This document shows positions 8,186 through 16,710 of a stretch of DNA of 64,000 bases, one piece after another. Source of the stretch: Flavimobilis sp052324925 (lineage in GTDB: Bacteria > Actinomycetota > Actinomycetes > Actinomycetales > Cellulomonadaceae). The DNA is taken from assembly GCA_052324925.1 (NCBI GenBank), contig JBQPRE010000005.1, one strand, 5' to 3'. Position 1 is the stretch's first letter. Each line of letters begins with the position of its first letter. A model generated the notes under the pieces. The model did no database searches and was not told the DNA's origin. It saw nothing but the letters and a program-made list of their open reading frames with translations. The position numbers were made by a program, and so were the translations under genes.

Positions 8186-9094
8186 ATGACGCAGACCCCC
8201 GGGCGCCCGTTCGGCGCCGTGCTTACCGCGATGGTCACCCCGATGAGGCCCGACGGCTCCGTCGACGTCGACGCCGGGGTTGCGCTTGCGAAGCATCTTG
8301 TCGACCACGGGCACGACGGGCTCGTCCTCAACGGAACGACGGGTGAGTCGCCCACGACCCACGCCCCCGAGAAGGCCGAGCTGGTCGCGGCGGTCGTCGC
8401 GGCGGTCGGGGACCGCGCGCGCATCGTGGCTGGCGCGGGATCCAACGACACAGCGCACGCCGTGCGCATGGCCGAGCAGGCAGCCGAGGCTGGCGCTCAC
8501 GGCCTTCTCGTCGTCTCCCCGTACTACTCGCGCCCCTCGCAAGAGGGCGTCTACCGCCACACGCTCACCGTCGTTGAGGCGACCGGTGTCCCCGTCATGC
8601 TCTACGACGTTCCGGGGCGCACCGGGGTGCGCTTCGCGCCGTCAACGATCGCGCGCCTCGCCGAGCACAGCAATGTCGTGGCCGTCAAGGACGCGACGGG
8701 CGACATCTATGGCGCCTCGAAGCTCATCGCCTCAACTGGACTCGCGTGGTACTGCGGTGACGACGCGCTCTACCCGGCCTACCTCGCATACGGCGCAAGC
8801 GGAATCGTCTCCGTCGCCGGTCACGTCGTCGGCGACCAGCTTGCCGAGATCACGCGCGCCTTCGACGAAGGCGATCACGCACGCGCCTGGTCAACGTTCT
8901 CGTCTATCACCGAAGCGATCGACGCCGTCAACGGCGCGGGCTTCCAGGCGGTCATGGCCAAGGCTGCGTGCGAGCTCCTCGGCCTTGTGCCCACCCGAAC
9001 CCTCCGGCTGCCCCAGGTGGCAGCCACCGACGACGAGGTCGCCGTCGTCCGCGCCCACCTCGTGGCCGCGGGACTGCTCGACCCGTCCCACTGA
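8186..9094 (+). CDS. dapA: 4-hydroxy-tetrahydrodipicolinate synthase
   Basis: A 302-residue TIM-barrel aldolase condensing pyruvate with aspartate semialdehyde, the first committed step of the diaminopimelate/lysine pathway. Visible: the GLVLNGTTGESPTT substrate loop (46-58), VVSPYYSRPSQEG, the catalytic tyrosine in VMLYDVPGRTG (Y140), and the Schiff-base lysine in VVAVKDATGD (K168). It is followed 11 bp later by the RNase J gene on the same strand, so co-transcription is likely. dapF lies about 27 kb away in this window. Confidence 0.97.
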   Translation: MTQTPGRPFGAVLTAMVTPMRPDGSVDVDAGVALAKHLVDHGHDGLVLNGTTGESPTTHAPEKAELVAAVVAAVGDRARIVAGAGSNDTAHAVRMAEQAAEAGAHGLLVVSPYYSRPSQEGVYRHTLTVVEATGVPVMLYDVPGRTGVRFAPSTIARLAEHSNVVAVKDATGDIYGASKLIASTGLAWYCGDDALYPAYLAYGASGIVSVAGHVVGDQLAEITRAFDEGDHARAWSTFSSITEAIDAVNGAGFQAVMAKAACELLGLVPTRTLRLPQVAATDDEVAVVRAHLVAAGLLDPSH

Positions 9095-9105
9095 AAGGCA
9101 CCCCT

Positions 9106-10791
9106 ATGAGCAACGCTCACCCCGAGCTGCCCGCACCTCCGCCGCTTCCCGCCGGCGGGCTGCGCGTCGTTCCGCTCGGCGGACTCGGTGAGGTCGGTCG
9201 CAACATGTCCGTCCTTGAGTTCGACGGCAGGCTCCTCGTCATCGACTGTGGCGTCCTCTTTCCCGAGGACCACCAGCCGGGCGTCGACCTCATCCTGCCC
9301 GACTTCAGCTACATCGCCGATCGCGTCGACGACATCGAGGCGATCATCCTCACGCACGGTCACGAGGACCACATCGGTGGCGTCCCGTACCTCCTGCGCC
9401 TGCGCCGCGACATTCCCATCGTCGGCTCGCAGCTGACGCTGGCCTTCATCGAGGCCAAGCTCAAGGAGCACCGCATCACCCCCGTGACGTTCGCCGTCAA
9501 GGAAGGTCGCACCGAGTCCTTCGGCGTCTTCGAGTGCGAGTTCATCGCCGTCAACCACTCGATTCCCGACGCACTCGCGGTCGCGGTCACGACGCCCGCG
9601 GGCACGGTGCTCAACACGGGCGACTTCAAGATGGACCAGCTTCCTCTTGATGGCCGCATCACCGACCTGCGGGCGTTTGCCCGCCTGGGTGAGAAGGGCG
9701 TCGACCTCTTCATGGTCGACTCGACCAACGCTGAAGTTCCCGGCTTCGTCACGGGCGAGCAGGAGATCGGCCCCGTTCTCGAAGGGGTCTTTGACCAGTG
9801 CGACGGCCGCATCGTCGTCGCGTCCTTCGCCTCGCACGTGCATCGCGTCCAGCAGGTGCTCAACGCCGCTCACGCACACGGTCGCAAGGTCGCCTTCGTC
9901 GGGCGCTCGATGGTCCGCAACATGGGTATCGCAGCCGACCTCGGCTACCTCCACGTGCCCGACAACCTGCTCGTCGACCTCAAGAAGGTCGACTCGCTCC
10001 CCGAGGACCAGGTCGTCCTCATGTGCACGGGATCGCAGGGCGAGCCCATGGCGGCGCTCAGCCGCATCGCAAACCGCGACCACAAGGTGTCCGTCGGCCC
10101 CGGCGACACCGTGATCCTCGCGTCCTCGCTCATCCCGGGCAACGAGTCCTCGGTCTTCCGCGTCATCAACGGCCTCACGCGCCTCGGCGCGCGCGTCGTG
10201 CACTCGGGCAACGCCAAGGTGCACGTCTCGGGTCACGCGAGCGCGGGTGAACTCATCTACTGCTACAACATCCTGCGTCCGCGCAACGTCATGCCGATTC
10301 ACGGCGAGGTCCGCCACCTCGTGGCGAACGGCGCGCTCGCCGTGCGCACGGGCGTCCCCCCGGAGCGCGTTGTCCTTGCCGAGGACGGCTTCGTCATCGA
10401 CCTCGTCGACGGCAAGGCCTCGATCGTCGGAGCGGTCCCGTGCGGTTACGTGTACGTCGACGGCTCAAGCGTGGGCGAGCTCACCGACGCCGAGCTCAAG
10501 GACCGTCGGATCCTCGGGGAAGAGGGCTTCATCTCGATCTTCGCGGTCGTCGACTCGTCCTCGGGCAAGGTTGTGGCCGGGCCTGAGATCCACGCGCGTG
10601 GCTTCGCGGAGGACGACGCCGTGTTCGACGGCATCCTGCCGCAGCTCACTGACTCGCTCGAGGAGGCGGCCTCGGGCGGCAACGTCGACACCCACCAGCT
10701 TCAGCAGGTCATGCGCCGCGTCGTGGGACGGTTCGTGTCGAACCGTCTGCGCCGCCGTCCGATGATCGTCCCGGTCGTCGTCGAAGCCTGA
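9106..10791 (+). CDS. rnj: Ribonuclease J
   Basis: A 561-residue metallo-beta-lactamase/beta-CASP ribonuclease with 5'-to-3' exo- and endoribonuclease activity in mRNA decay and rRNA maturation. The zinc site is in LTHGHEDHIGG (H84-x-H86-x-D88-H89); further ligands lie in EFIAVNHSIPDAL and NTGDFKMD. Beta-CASP motifs follow (FMVDSTNAEVPGF, CTGSQGEPMAALSRIA, VSGHASAGEL). The C-terminal domain is present (RRRPMIVPVVVEA end). It follows dapA with a weak AAGG ribosome site and is closed by a strong hairpin at 10802-10839. RNase Y is also encoded in this window. Confidence 0.96.
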   Translation: MSNAHPELPAPPPLPAGGLRVVPLGGLGEVGRNMSVLEFDGRLLVIDCGVLFPEDHQPGVDLILPDFSYIADRVDDIEAIILTHGHEDHIGGVPYLLRLRRDIPIVGSQLTLAFIEAKLKEHRITPVTFAVKEGRTESFGVFECEFIAVNHSIPDALAVAVTTPAGTVLNTGDFKMDQLPLDGRITDLRAFARLGEKGVDLFMVDSTNAEVPGFVTGEQEIGPVLEGVFDQCDGRIVVASFASHVHRVQQVLNAAHAHGRKVAFVGRSMVRNMGIAADLGYLHVPDNLLVDLKKVDSLPEDQVVLMCTGSQGEPMAALSRIANRDHKVSVGPGDTVILASSLIPGNESSVFRVINGLTRLGARVVHSGNAKVHVSGHASAGELIYCYNILRPRNVMPIHGEVRHLVANGALAVRTGVPPERVVLAEDGFVIDLVDGKASIVGAVPCGYVYVDGSSVGELTDAELKDRRILGEEGFISIFAVVDSSSGKVVAGPEIHARGFAEDDAVFDGILPQLTDSLEEAASGGNVDTHQLQQVMRRVVGRFVSNRLRRRPMIVPVVVEA

Positions 10792-10801
10792 CGCACCGAA
10801 C

Positions 10802-10839
10802 ACGTCGTCCCGGGACCCTCGACGGTCCCGGGACGACGT
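10802..10839 (+). terminator. Transcription terminator hairpin after rnj
   Basis: A perfect 16-bp stem (10802-10817 with 10824-10839; arm ACGTCGTCCCGGGACC) with a 6-nt loop CTCGAC begins 11 nt after the rnj stop. There is no U-tract, as is common in high-GC actinobacteria. Confidence 0.85.
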
Positions 10840-10903
10840 CGTTCACGGACGATGTGACGTTTCTCGGGCCGCGCCGTTGCACGGCTGCAACGACCGTCGT
10901 TGG

Positions 10904-10909
10904 TAAGTT
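10904..10909 (+). promoter_or_regulatory. -10 element of ftsK (leaderless type)
   Basis: TAAGTT lies 7 nt before the ftsK ATG at 10917, with no Shine-Dalgarno sequence. Confidence 0.55.
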
Positions 10910-10916
10910 CGGGACC

Positions 10917-13676
10917 ATGGCGACACGTGGCTCCTCAGCACCCTCCGCGAAGCGTGGCACGACGGCGGCGCGCGGCGCCGGCGCGTCCTCGCGCGCATCC
11001 GGAGCGGCTCGCGGCAGCTCCGGTCGACGCGCCCCGCAGCCTGAGCCGACCCCTCCGCCTCTCCTGCTCCGCATGATCAAGGGCGCCTGGATGGGCACCG
11101 CGCACCTCATCGGCGGGGGCTTCCGCGGCGTCGGGCGCGGTGCGCGCGACCTCGACCCCGCCCACCGTCGCGACGGCGTGGCCTTGCTCCTGCTCGCGCT
11201 GACGATCATCGTCGCCGGACGCGAGTGGTTCAGCCTCGACGGCTTCGTCATGGAGTGGGTCCACATCGCCGTCGCCGGGCTTCTCGGCGTCGTCGGAGTC
11301 GTGCTCCCCGTCCTTCTCGGATGGCTCGCCGTGCGCTTCATGCGCGCGCCTCAGGAGGGTGCCGAGACGAGCCGTCAGGGCATCGGCATCACCGCCATCC
11401 TCATCGCGGTGTGCGGCGTCGTCGCGATCGCGGCCGGGCGCCCCGTGCCGGCGGGCGGCTGGGCGGGCCTGCGCGACGCAGGTGGTGCGATCGGCTACGG
11501 GGTCGGAAACTCGCTCGTCGCCGCACTGAGCGCCTGGATCGCCGTGCCCGTGCTCATCCTGCTCGCATTCTTCGGTCTGCTCGTCCTCACCGCGACGCCC
11601 ATCAACCAGATCGTCCCGCGCCTGCGCCAGCTCGTGGGGCGTGGCCCGCTCGACGACCCGGACGACGCGACCACTGCGCTCGAGCTCGCGGCCGGTGTGT
11701 CGCGGCACGACGGCACGGATGCGCCCGAGCCTGCCGCGCGACGGCGCCGGTTCGGCCGACGCCGCGACAGTGCGGCGGACGAGACCCCGACGACCACGTT
11801 CGCCGAGGGTGAGGGTCCGCGGCCCTTCGAGTCTGCAGCGATGCGTGAGATCGAGCCCGGCGAGACCGACGCGACCGCGGTCGTCGAACACGTCGCCACG
11901 GCGGTGAAGGCCGTGCGTGAGCCGGCCGCGACCGCACCGACGGCGCCCACGGCGCCGCCCGACGCGGGGCCGGACCTCGTCGAGGAGCGCGCCGAGGAGC
12001 GCGCCGCACCGCCGACCTCGGCCGTGCCCCAGGGCGAGCAGCCCATGCTCGGCGGTGACATCGTCTACGTGCTCCCGGGTGAGGAGACCCTGCTCACGGG
12101 GCCGCCCCACAAGGTGCGCTCGGCTGCGAACGACCGCGTCGTGGAGTCACTGACGAACGTCTTCGAGCAGTTCGGGATCGATGCGAAGGTCACCGGGTTC
12201 TCGCGGGGACCCACGGTCACGCGCTACGAGGTCGAGCTCGGCCAGGGCACCAAGGTCGAGAAGATCACCAACCTCTCGAAGAACATCGCCTACGCCGTCG
12301 CGAGCGCCGACGTGCGCATCCTCTCGCCGATCCCCGGCAAGTCCGCGATCGGAATCGAGATCCCCAACGCCGACCGTGAGACCGTCGTCCTCGGCGACGT
12401 GCTGCGCTCCTCGGTCGCGCGGCGCACCGAGCACCCCATGGTCATCGGCATCGGTAAGGACGTCGAGGGCGGGTACGTCGTGGCGAACCTCGCCAAGATG
12501 CCGCACATCCTCGTGGCCGGCGCGACCGGCGCCGGCAAGTCGAGCTTCGTCAACTCGATGATCGTCTCGCTCCTCATGCGGGCGACCCCCGACCAGGTGC
12601 GCATGGTCCTCGTCGACCCCAAGCGCGTCGAGCTGACGATCTACGAGGGCATCCCGCACCTCATCACGCCCATCATCACGAACCCGAAGAAGGCCGCCGA
12701 GGCCCTCGAGTGGGTCGTGCGCGAGATGGACGCGCGATACGACGACCTCGCGATGTTCGGTTACAAGCACATCGACGACTTCAACGCAGCCGTGCGCTCG
12801 GGCAAGGTCACCCCGCTGCCCGGGTCCGAGCGCAAGATCGCGCCCTACCCGTACCTGCTCGTCGTCGTCGACGAGCTCGCGGACCTCATGATGGTGGCGC
12901 CACGTGACGTCGAGACCTCGATCCAACGCATCACGCAGCTGGCCCGTGCGGCCGGGATCCACCTCGTTCTTGCGACGCAGCGACCCTCGGTCGACGTCGT
13001 CACGGGCCTCATCAAGGCCAATGTCCCCTCGCGACTCGCGTTCGCGACCTCGTCGCTCACTGACTCCCGCGTCGTGCTCGACCAGCCGGGTGCCGAGAAG
13101 CTCATCGGCCAGGGTGACGCGCTCTTCATGCCCATGGGTGAGGCCAAGCCCGCCCGTGTCCAGGGTGCCTGGGTCGAGGAGAAGGAGATCGCGGCGGTCG
13201 TCGCGCACGTCAAGGAACAGCTCAAGCCGATCTACCGCGAGGACGTCACGGTCGCTGCGGCGAAGAAGCAGGTCGACGACGACATCGGCGACGACCTCGA
13301 CGTGCTGCTCCAGGCGGCGGAGCTGGTCATCACGTCGCAGTTCGGCTCGACGTCGATGCTGCAGCGCAAGCTTCGTGTCGGCTTCGCCAAGGCGGGTCGA
13401 CTCATGGATCTGCTCGAGTCGCGTGAGATCGTCGGCGCGTCCGAGGGGTCCAAGGCGCGCGATGTCCTCGTGCAGCCCGAGAGCCTCGCCGCGACGCTAG
13501 CGATGCTCCGTGGCGAGGACGCACCCGCGGCGAGCGCTCCCGACGACGACCGGAGCGCTCCTGTGGACAGGTATGCGGACGGTGTCGTCTCTGGTCGTCC
13601 CCCTCTCGTCGAGGACGGCGAGGATGGCGAGGACGGCGACGACTCAGAGGACGCCTGGTCGCTCACGGGACGCTGA
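10917..13676 (+). CDS. ftsK: DNA translocase FtsK/SpoIIIE
   Basis: A 919-residue septal DNA pump that moves chromosome ends through the closing division septum. The first 60 residues are basic and Ala/Ser-rich. Four membrane helices follow within about residues 80-245 (for example LLLLALTIIVAG, VLPVLLGWLAV, ITAILIAVCGVVAIAAG, VLILLAFFGLLVL). A low-complexity Ala/Pro/Glu linker runs to about 380. The motor carries Walker A GATGAGKS (535-542) and Walker B LLVVVDELADLMM, then LATQRPSVDVVTGLIKANVP. The C-terminal gamma winged helix, which reads DNA polarity sequences, is complete (ELVITSQFGSTSMLQRKLRVG). Start set by the TAAGTT -10 pattern. It is convergent with the CapA-like gene. Confidence 0.96.
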   Translation: MATRGSSAPSAKRGTTAARGAGASSRASGAARGSSGRRAPQPEPTPPPLLLRMIKGAWMGTAHLIGGGFRGVGRGARDLDPAHRRDGVALLLLALTIIVAGREWFSLDGFVMEWVHIAVAGLLGVVGVVLPVLLGWLAVRFMRAPQEGAETSRQGIGITAILIAVCGVVAIAAGRPVPAGGWAGLRDAGGAIGYGVGNSLVAALSAWIAVPVLILLAFFGLLVLTATPINQIVPRLRQLVGRGPLDDPDDATTALELAAGVSRHDGTDAPEPAARRRRFGRRRDSAADETPTTTFAEGEGPRPFESAAMREIEPGETDATAVVEHVATAVKAVREPAATAPTAPTAPPDAGPDLVEERAEERAAPPTSAVPQGEQPMLGGDIVYVLPGEETLLTGPPHKVRSAANDRVVESLTNVFEQFGIDAKVTGFSRGPTVTRYEVELGQGTKVEKITNLSKNIAYAVASADVRILSPIPGKSAIGIEIPNADRETVVLGDVLRSSVARRTEHPMVIGIGKDVEGGYVVANLAKMPHILVAGATGAGKSSFVNSMIVSLLMRATPDQVRMVLVDPKRVELTIYEGIPHLITPIITNPKKAAEALEWVVREMDARYDDLAMFGYKHIDDFNAAVRSGKVTPLPGSERKIAPYPYLLVVVDELADLMMVAPRDVETSIQRITQLARAAGIHLVLATQRPSVDVVTGLIKANVPSRLAFATSSLTDSRVVLDQPGAEKLIGQGDALFMPMGEAKPARVQGAWVEEKEIAAVVAHVKEQLKPIYREDVTVAAAKKQVDDDIGDDLDVLLQAAELVITSQFGSTSMLQRKLRVGFAKAGRLMDLLESREIVGASEGSKARDVLVQPESLAATLAMLRGEDAPAASAPDDDRSAPVDRYADGVVSGRPPLVEDGEDGEDGDDSEDAWSLTGR

Positions 13677-13749
13677 CGGCGCCCTGCGCACTGACGCTCA
13701 CCTCGTCGTGGCGTCGGGTCGTCGTGTCGTCGGGGACGGAGCCGATCGG

Positions 13750-15063
13750 CTAGTCCGTGGACCCTGGACGGGGCTCGACGGTGACCGTGGCCGTGGCGAT
13801 GGGCGGCTCACGGCGCTCGGGAGCGGTCGAGTCGACCGCCTCCTCGACGTCCTTGAGGCGTGAGCCGAGCGTCTTCTCCGAGAGCCGCCCGACGGGACCG
13901 TCCAGGTCGGCGAAAGCGTGGATGCGGTGTCCACCGAGACGGTCGACCGTGATGCCCGCCCACTCGACGCCGGTGACGTGCGCGGGGCCGCCGGCCGAGC
14001 GGTGGACGGTCGCGATCATGAGCAGACCGTTGGCGGTCTGCGCGGAGCAGCAGTTGCCGTCCTGGTTGGACACCATGTTGCCCAGCCCGTAGCCGACCCA
14101 CATGCCTGCGCCGTCGGGGCCACCCGTGAGCTTGGCGAAGGGCTGGGGTACGTGCGCGTGGTGCCCGATGAGCAGGTCGACCTCGCCCGAGTCGGCGAGC
14201 GCCTGCGCGAGCTCGCGCTGCTGCTCGGTCGGGGCCGTCACGTACTCGCTGCCCGCGTGCATCGAGACGAGGACGACGTCTGCGCCCTCGGCGCGTGCTC
14301 GGTGCGCAGCCGAGATCATCTCCTCGGCGTCGAGCATCGTCACCGACCAGGGCTTGTCCGCGTCGACGGGCATGCCGTTGGTCCCGTAGGTGCCCGAGAG
14401 GTGGGCCACGACCGTCGTCTGGTCCTTGGTCTCGAGGACGTAGCGCTGCGCCTGCAGCGACTCCGATGACGAGCGTGCTGTGCCCACGTGACCCAGGCCC
14501 TCGGCGTCGAAGACGTCGAGCGTGCGCGCAAGGCCAGCGAAGCCCTTGTCGACGGAGTGGTTGGAGGCGGTGGAGCAGCCGTCCCAGCCCTGCGCGGCGA
14601 GGTCACGGACGAGCGCCGGGGTCGTCCCGAACATGGGGTACCCAGAGACCGGTCGGCCCGTGGGTGCGACCGGAACCTCCATATGGCACAGCGCGAGGTC
14701 AGCGCCCTGGACCCACGCGTCCAGGCCAGCGAGCAGGGGGCGGAAGTCGTAGCCGTCGCCCGTGCGCGCTGACGTCATCACGGGGGTGTGCGGGAGCACG
14801 TCGCCGGCCGCCAGGATCGTGAGGTCGACGTCGGGTGTTGGCTCCGGGGTCGGTTGAGGGCTCCGCGAAGGGCTCGGCGTGGGGGCCGCTCCGGGCGTCG
14901 TCGTCGTCGCCGCGGACGTCCCTGGAGGGCGAGAGTCGAACAGGTCAGGGAGGGTGAGCGCGGCGGCGACGCCGCCACCGACGACGAGCACCAGGGTCGT
15001 GACGAGTGCGACCCGCCGAGGGCGGCGGGTGCCATGGGCGGCGTGGTTCTGGGCGTGGCGCAT
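13750..15063 (-). CDS. CapA family (poly-gamma-glutamate synthesis-type) membrane-anchored protein
   Basis: A 437-residue protein with one N-terminal membrane helix (RVALVTTLVLVVGGGVAAAL, about 18-37), a Thr/Pro/Ser-rich linker, then a metallophosphatase-like CapA domain. Motifs: LTILAAGDVLPHTPV, CHMEVPV, CSTASNHSVDKG (NHS metal site), VVLVSMHAGSEY and LLIGHHAHVPQP. The fold suggests an extracellular hydrolase or polymer-handling enzyme; no capB/C neighbours are present, so poly-gamma-glutamate synthesis is not implied. The start may be ATG 15063 or the preceding GTG 15066; no clear ribosome site. It is divergent from pgsA and convergent with ftsK. Confidence 0.88.
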   Translation of the reverse strand: MRHAQNHAAHGTRRPRRVALVTTLVLVVGGGVAAALTLPDLFDSRPPGTSAATTTTPGAAPTPSPSRSPQPTPEPTPDVDLTILAAGDVLPHTPVMTSARTGDGYDFRPLLAGLDAWVQGADLALCHMEVPVAPTGRPVSGYPMFGTTPALVRDLAAQGWDGCSTASNHSVDKGFAGLARTLDVFDAEGLGHVGTARSSSESLQAQRYVLETKDQTTVVAHLSGTYGTNGMPVDADKPWSVTMLDAEEMISAAHRARAEGADVVLVSMHAGSEYVTAPTEQQRELAQALADSGEVDLLIGHHAHVPQPFAKLTGGPDGAGMWVGYGLGNMVSNQDGNCCSAQTANGLLMIATVHRSAGGPAHVTGVEWAGITVDRLGGHRIHAFADLDGPVGRLSEKTLGSRLKDVEEAVDSTAPERREPPIATATVTVEPRPGSTD

Positions 15064-15105
15064 CACACCCGGGAGACTACCGCCGGAATCGCGCTTGACT
15101 GCACC

Positions 15106-15111
15106 TATCCT
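15106..15111 (+). promoter_or_regulatory. -10 element of pgsA (leaderless type)
   Basis: TATCCT lies 6 nt before GTG 15118. The GGGAGG abutting the GTG is too close to act as a ribosome site for that codon. Confidence 0.55.
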
Positions 15112-15117
15112 GGGAGG

Positions 15118-15708
15118 GTGACAGGCAACGGGAGCATGTGGCGCACGCAGTGGAACATCGCGAACGCGGTGACCGCGGCGCGTATCGGCATGGTTCCGTT
15201 CGTCGCGGTCGCGTTGTTCGTCGACGGCGGTGACTCCGTCGTGTGGCGCCTCGTCGCCACGGCCCTCTTCGTCGTCGCCGCTGTGACGGACAAGGTCGAC
15301 GGACATCTGGCGCGTAGCCGTGGGCTCGTCACGGACCTCGGCAAGCTGCTCGACCCGATCGCTGACAAGGCGCTCATCGGCACCGTGCTCGTCGGCCTGT
15401 CGCTGCTCGGTGAGCTCTGGTGGTGGGTCACGCTCGTCATCCTGGTGCGTGAGCTCGGGATCACGGTCATGCGGCTCCTCGTCATGGAGCGGTTCGTTCT
15501 CGCTGCCTCGCGCGGGGGCAAGCTCAAGACCGTGCTGCAGTCGGTCGCGCTCGCGATCCTTCTCCTTCCGCGCAACGTCCTGCCTGAGATCGTCCACACG
15601 GCGGGCTATGTCGTCATGGGCATCGCCGTCGCGGTCACCGTGGTGACGGGCGTCGACTATGCGGTCCGGACGCTTCGCAACCCCGTGGTGCGTGAGGGCC
15701 GGGCGTGA
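15118..15708 (+). CDS. pgsA: CDP-diacylglycerol-glycerol-3-phosphate 3-phosphatidyltransferase
   Basis: A 196-residue integral membrane enzyme of the CDP-alcohol phosphatidyltransferase family. The catalytic signature D-x2-DG-x2-AR-x8-G-x3-D-x3-D is complete in DKVDGHLARSRG...GKLLDPIAD. Several hydrophobic helices follow. The N-terminal NIANAVTAARIGMVPFV is the usual PgsA opening. Role: phosphatidylglycerol phosphate synthesis, inferred from the family and from the conserved ftsK-pgsA-cinA-clgR order. GTG 15118 is chosen for the -10 TATCCT 6 nt upstream; ATG 15136 is the alternative. The stop overlaps pncC by four bases (GTGA). Confidence 0.93.
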   Translation: MTGNGSMWRTQWNIANAVTAARIGMVPFVAVALFVDGGDSVVWRLVATALFVVAAVTDKVDGHLARSRGLVTDLGKLLDPIADKALIGTVLVGLSLLGELWWWVTLVILVRELGITVMRLLVMERFVLAASRGGKLKTVLQSVALAILLLPRNVLPEIVHTAGYVVMGIAVAVTVVTGVDYAVRTLRNPVVREGRA

Positions 15709-16184
15709 CGATCCTCGCGTCCGCCGCTGACGCCCTTCTCGCTGCGGCGAAGGAGCGTGGCCTGACGATCGGGGTGGCCGAGTCCCTCACGGGCGGGCTG
15801 CTGTGCTCAGAGCTTGTCGGCCCGCCGGGCGCGTCCGACGTCGTGCGCGGCGGGGTCGTGGCGTACGCGACGGACGTGAAGTCGTCGGTCCTCGGAGTCG
15901 ATCCTCATCTTCTTGCGACACGCGGGCCCGTGGATGCCGAAGTGGCACGCCAGATGGCGCTCGGAGCTGCACGCGTGCTGAGTGCGCGGTGCGGCCTCGC
16001 GACGACGGGTGTCGCCGGCCCCGGGCCGCAGGGGGGCATCCCTGCGGGCCGCGTCCACATCGCTGCCTGTCTCGACGGCGTCGTCACCGAGCGGCGCCTC
16101 GACCTGCCCGGTGAGCGCGGTGCCGTGCGCGAGCGCGCCGCGCTCGGGGCGATCGAGCTGCTTCACGAGATCGTCACCCGGTGA
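15705..16184 (+). CDS. pncC: CinA C-terminal domain protein / nicotinamide-nucleotide amidase
   Basis: A 159-residue stand-alone CinA_C domain. Typical landmarks: IGVAESLTGGLLCSELV, GGVVAYATDVKSSVLGV and the glycine-rich CGLATTGVAGPGPQGG, then PAGRVHIA. The family deamidates nicotinamide mononucleotide to nicotinate mononucleotide in NAD salvage. The N-terminal COG1058 half of long CinA proteins is absent, as in most actinobacterial copies next to pgsA. It is translationally coupled to pgsA through a GTGA overlap. Confidence 0.92.
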   Translation: MTILASAADALLAAAKERGLTIGVAESLTGGLLCSELVGPPGASDVVRGGVVAYATDVKSSVLGVDPHLLATRGPVDAEVARQMALGAARVLSARCGLATTGVAGPGPQGGIPAGRVHIAACLDGVVTERRLDLPGERGAVRERAALGAIELLHEIVTR

Positions 16185-16264
16185 GCCCGCCCACACCGGG
16201 AACATCGGAGGGGCTCCATGAGTTGGACAGGACATGGAGACAACATCGAGGACAGGCACGCTGG

Positions 16265-16286
16265 GCGCGAAAGGTCCGTCTCGCGC
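16265..16286 (+). promoter_or_regulatory. Inverted repeat upstream of clgR, candidate operator
   Basis: GCGCGA, a 10-nt spacer and TCGCGC form a symmetric repeat about 100 nt before clgR. ClgR-type regulators often control their own gene, but this does not exactly match the published ClgR box, so the assignment is tentative. Confidence 0.3.
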
Positions 16287-16386
16287 AGCGCGTGGACCAG
16301 CCCGACGGCATGAGCCTGTCCGAGGGACGTTGTATCCTCACCAGACCGTGACGCAACGAGGTGGAACGACGGAGAGGGGGCGCCAG

Positions 16387-16710
16387 ATGATCGTCCTACG
16401 ACGAGAGATCGGTGATGTTCTGCGCGATGCACGTCAGCGACAGGGGCGAACCCTGCGTGAGGTGTCTTCTGCAGCACGTGTGTCGCTCGGCTACCTCAGC
16501 GAGGTCGAGCGTGGTCAGAAGGAAGCGTCCTCAGAGCTGCTGGGGTCGATCTGCGAGGCGCTCGACGTCCCGCTGTCGACCGTCCTGCGTGAGGTGAGCG
16601 ACCGCGTGGCGGTCGCCGAGGGTGTGTTCGTCCCGGACACTGTCCCGGACGACTTCGCGACCGCTGTGGGTCGCGTTCCGGCTCGACGCGAGCTCACTCC
16701 GATCGGCTGA
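16387..16710 (+). CDS. clgR: ClgR-type XRE transcriptional regulator
   Basis: A 107-residue helix-turn-helix protein. The HTH lies in the first 65 residues (IGDVLRDARQRQGRTLREVSSAARVSLGYLSEVERGQKEASSELL), where LGYLSEVERGQKEAS is the hallmark of ClgR/PopR regulators that activate clp protease genes in actinobacteria. The gene order pgsA-cinA-clgR also fits. ATG 16387 is preceded by a G-rich GGAGAGGGGG ribosome site. The 200 bp upstream holds an inverted repeat (16265-16286) and GTATCCT as a possible -10. The last 17 bp overlap the 3' end of nei on the opposite strand. Confidence 0.9.
   Translation: MIVLRREIGDVLRDARQRQGRTLREVSSAARVSLGYLSEVERGQKEASSELLGSICEALDVPLSTVLREVSDRVAVAEGVFVPDTVPDDFATAVGRVPARRELTPIG

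Noticed and set aside
15095..15100. TTGACT as -35 of pgsA
   Set aside because: It is only 5 nt before the TATCCT -10 element, not the 16-18 nt required.
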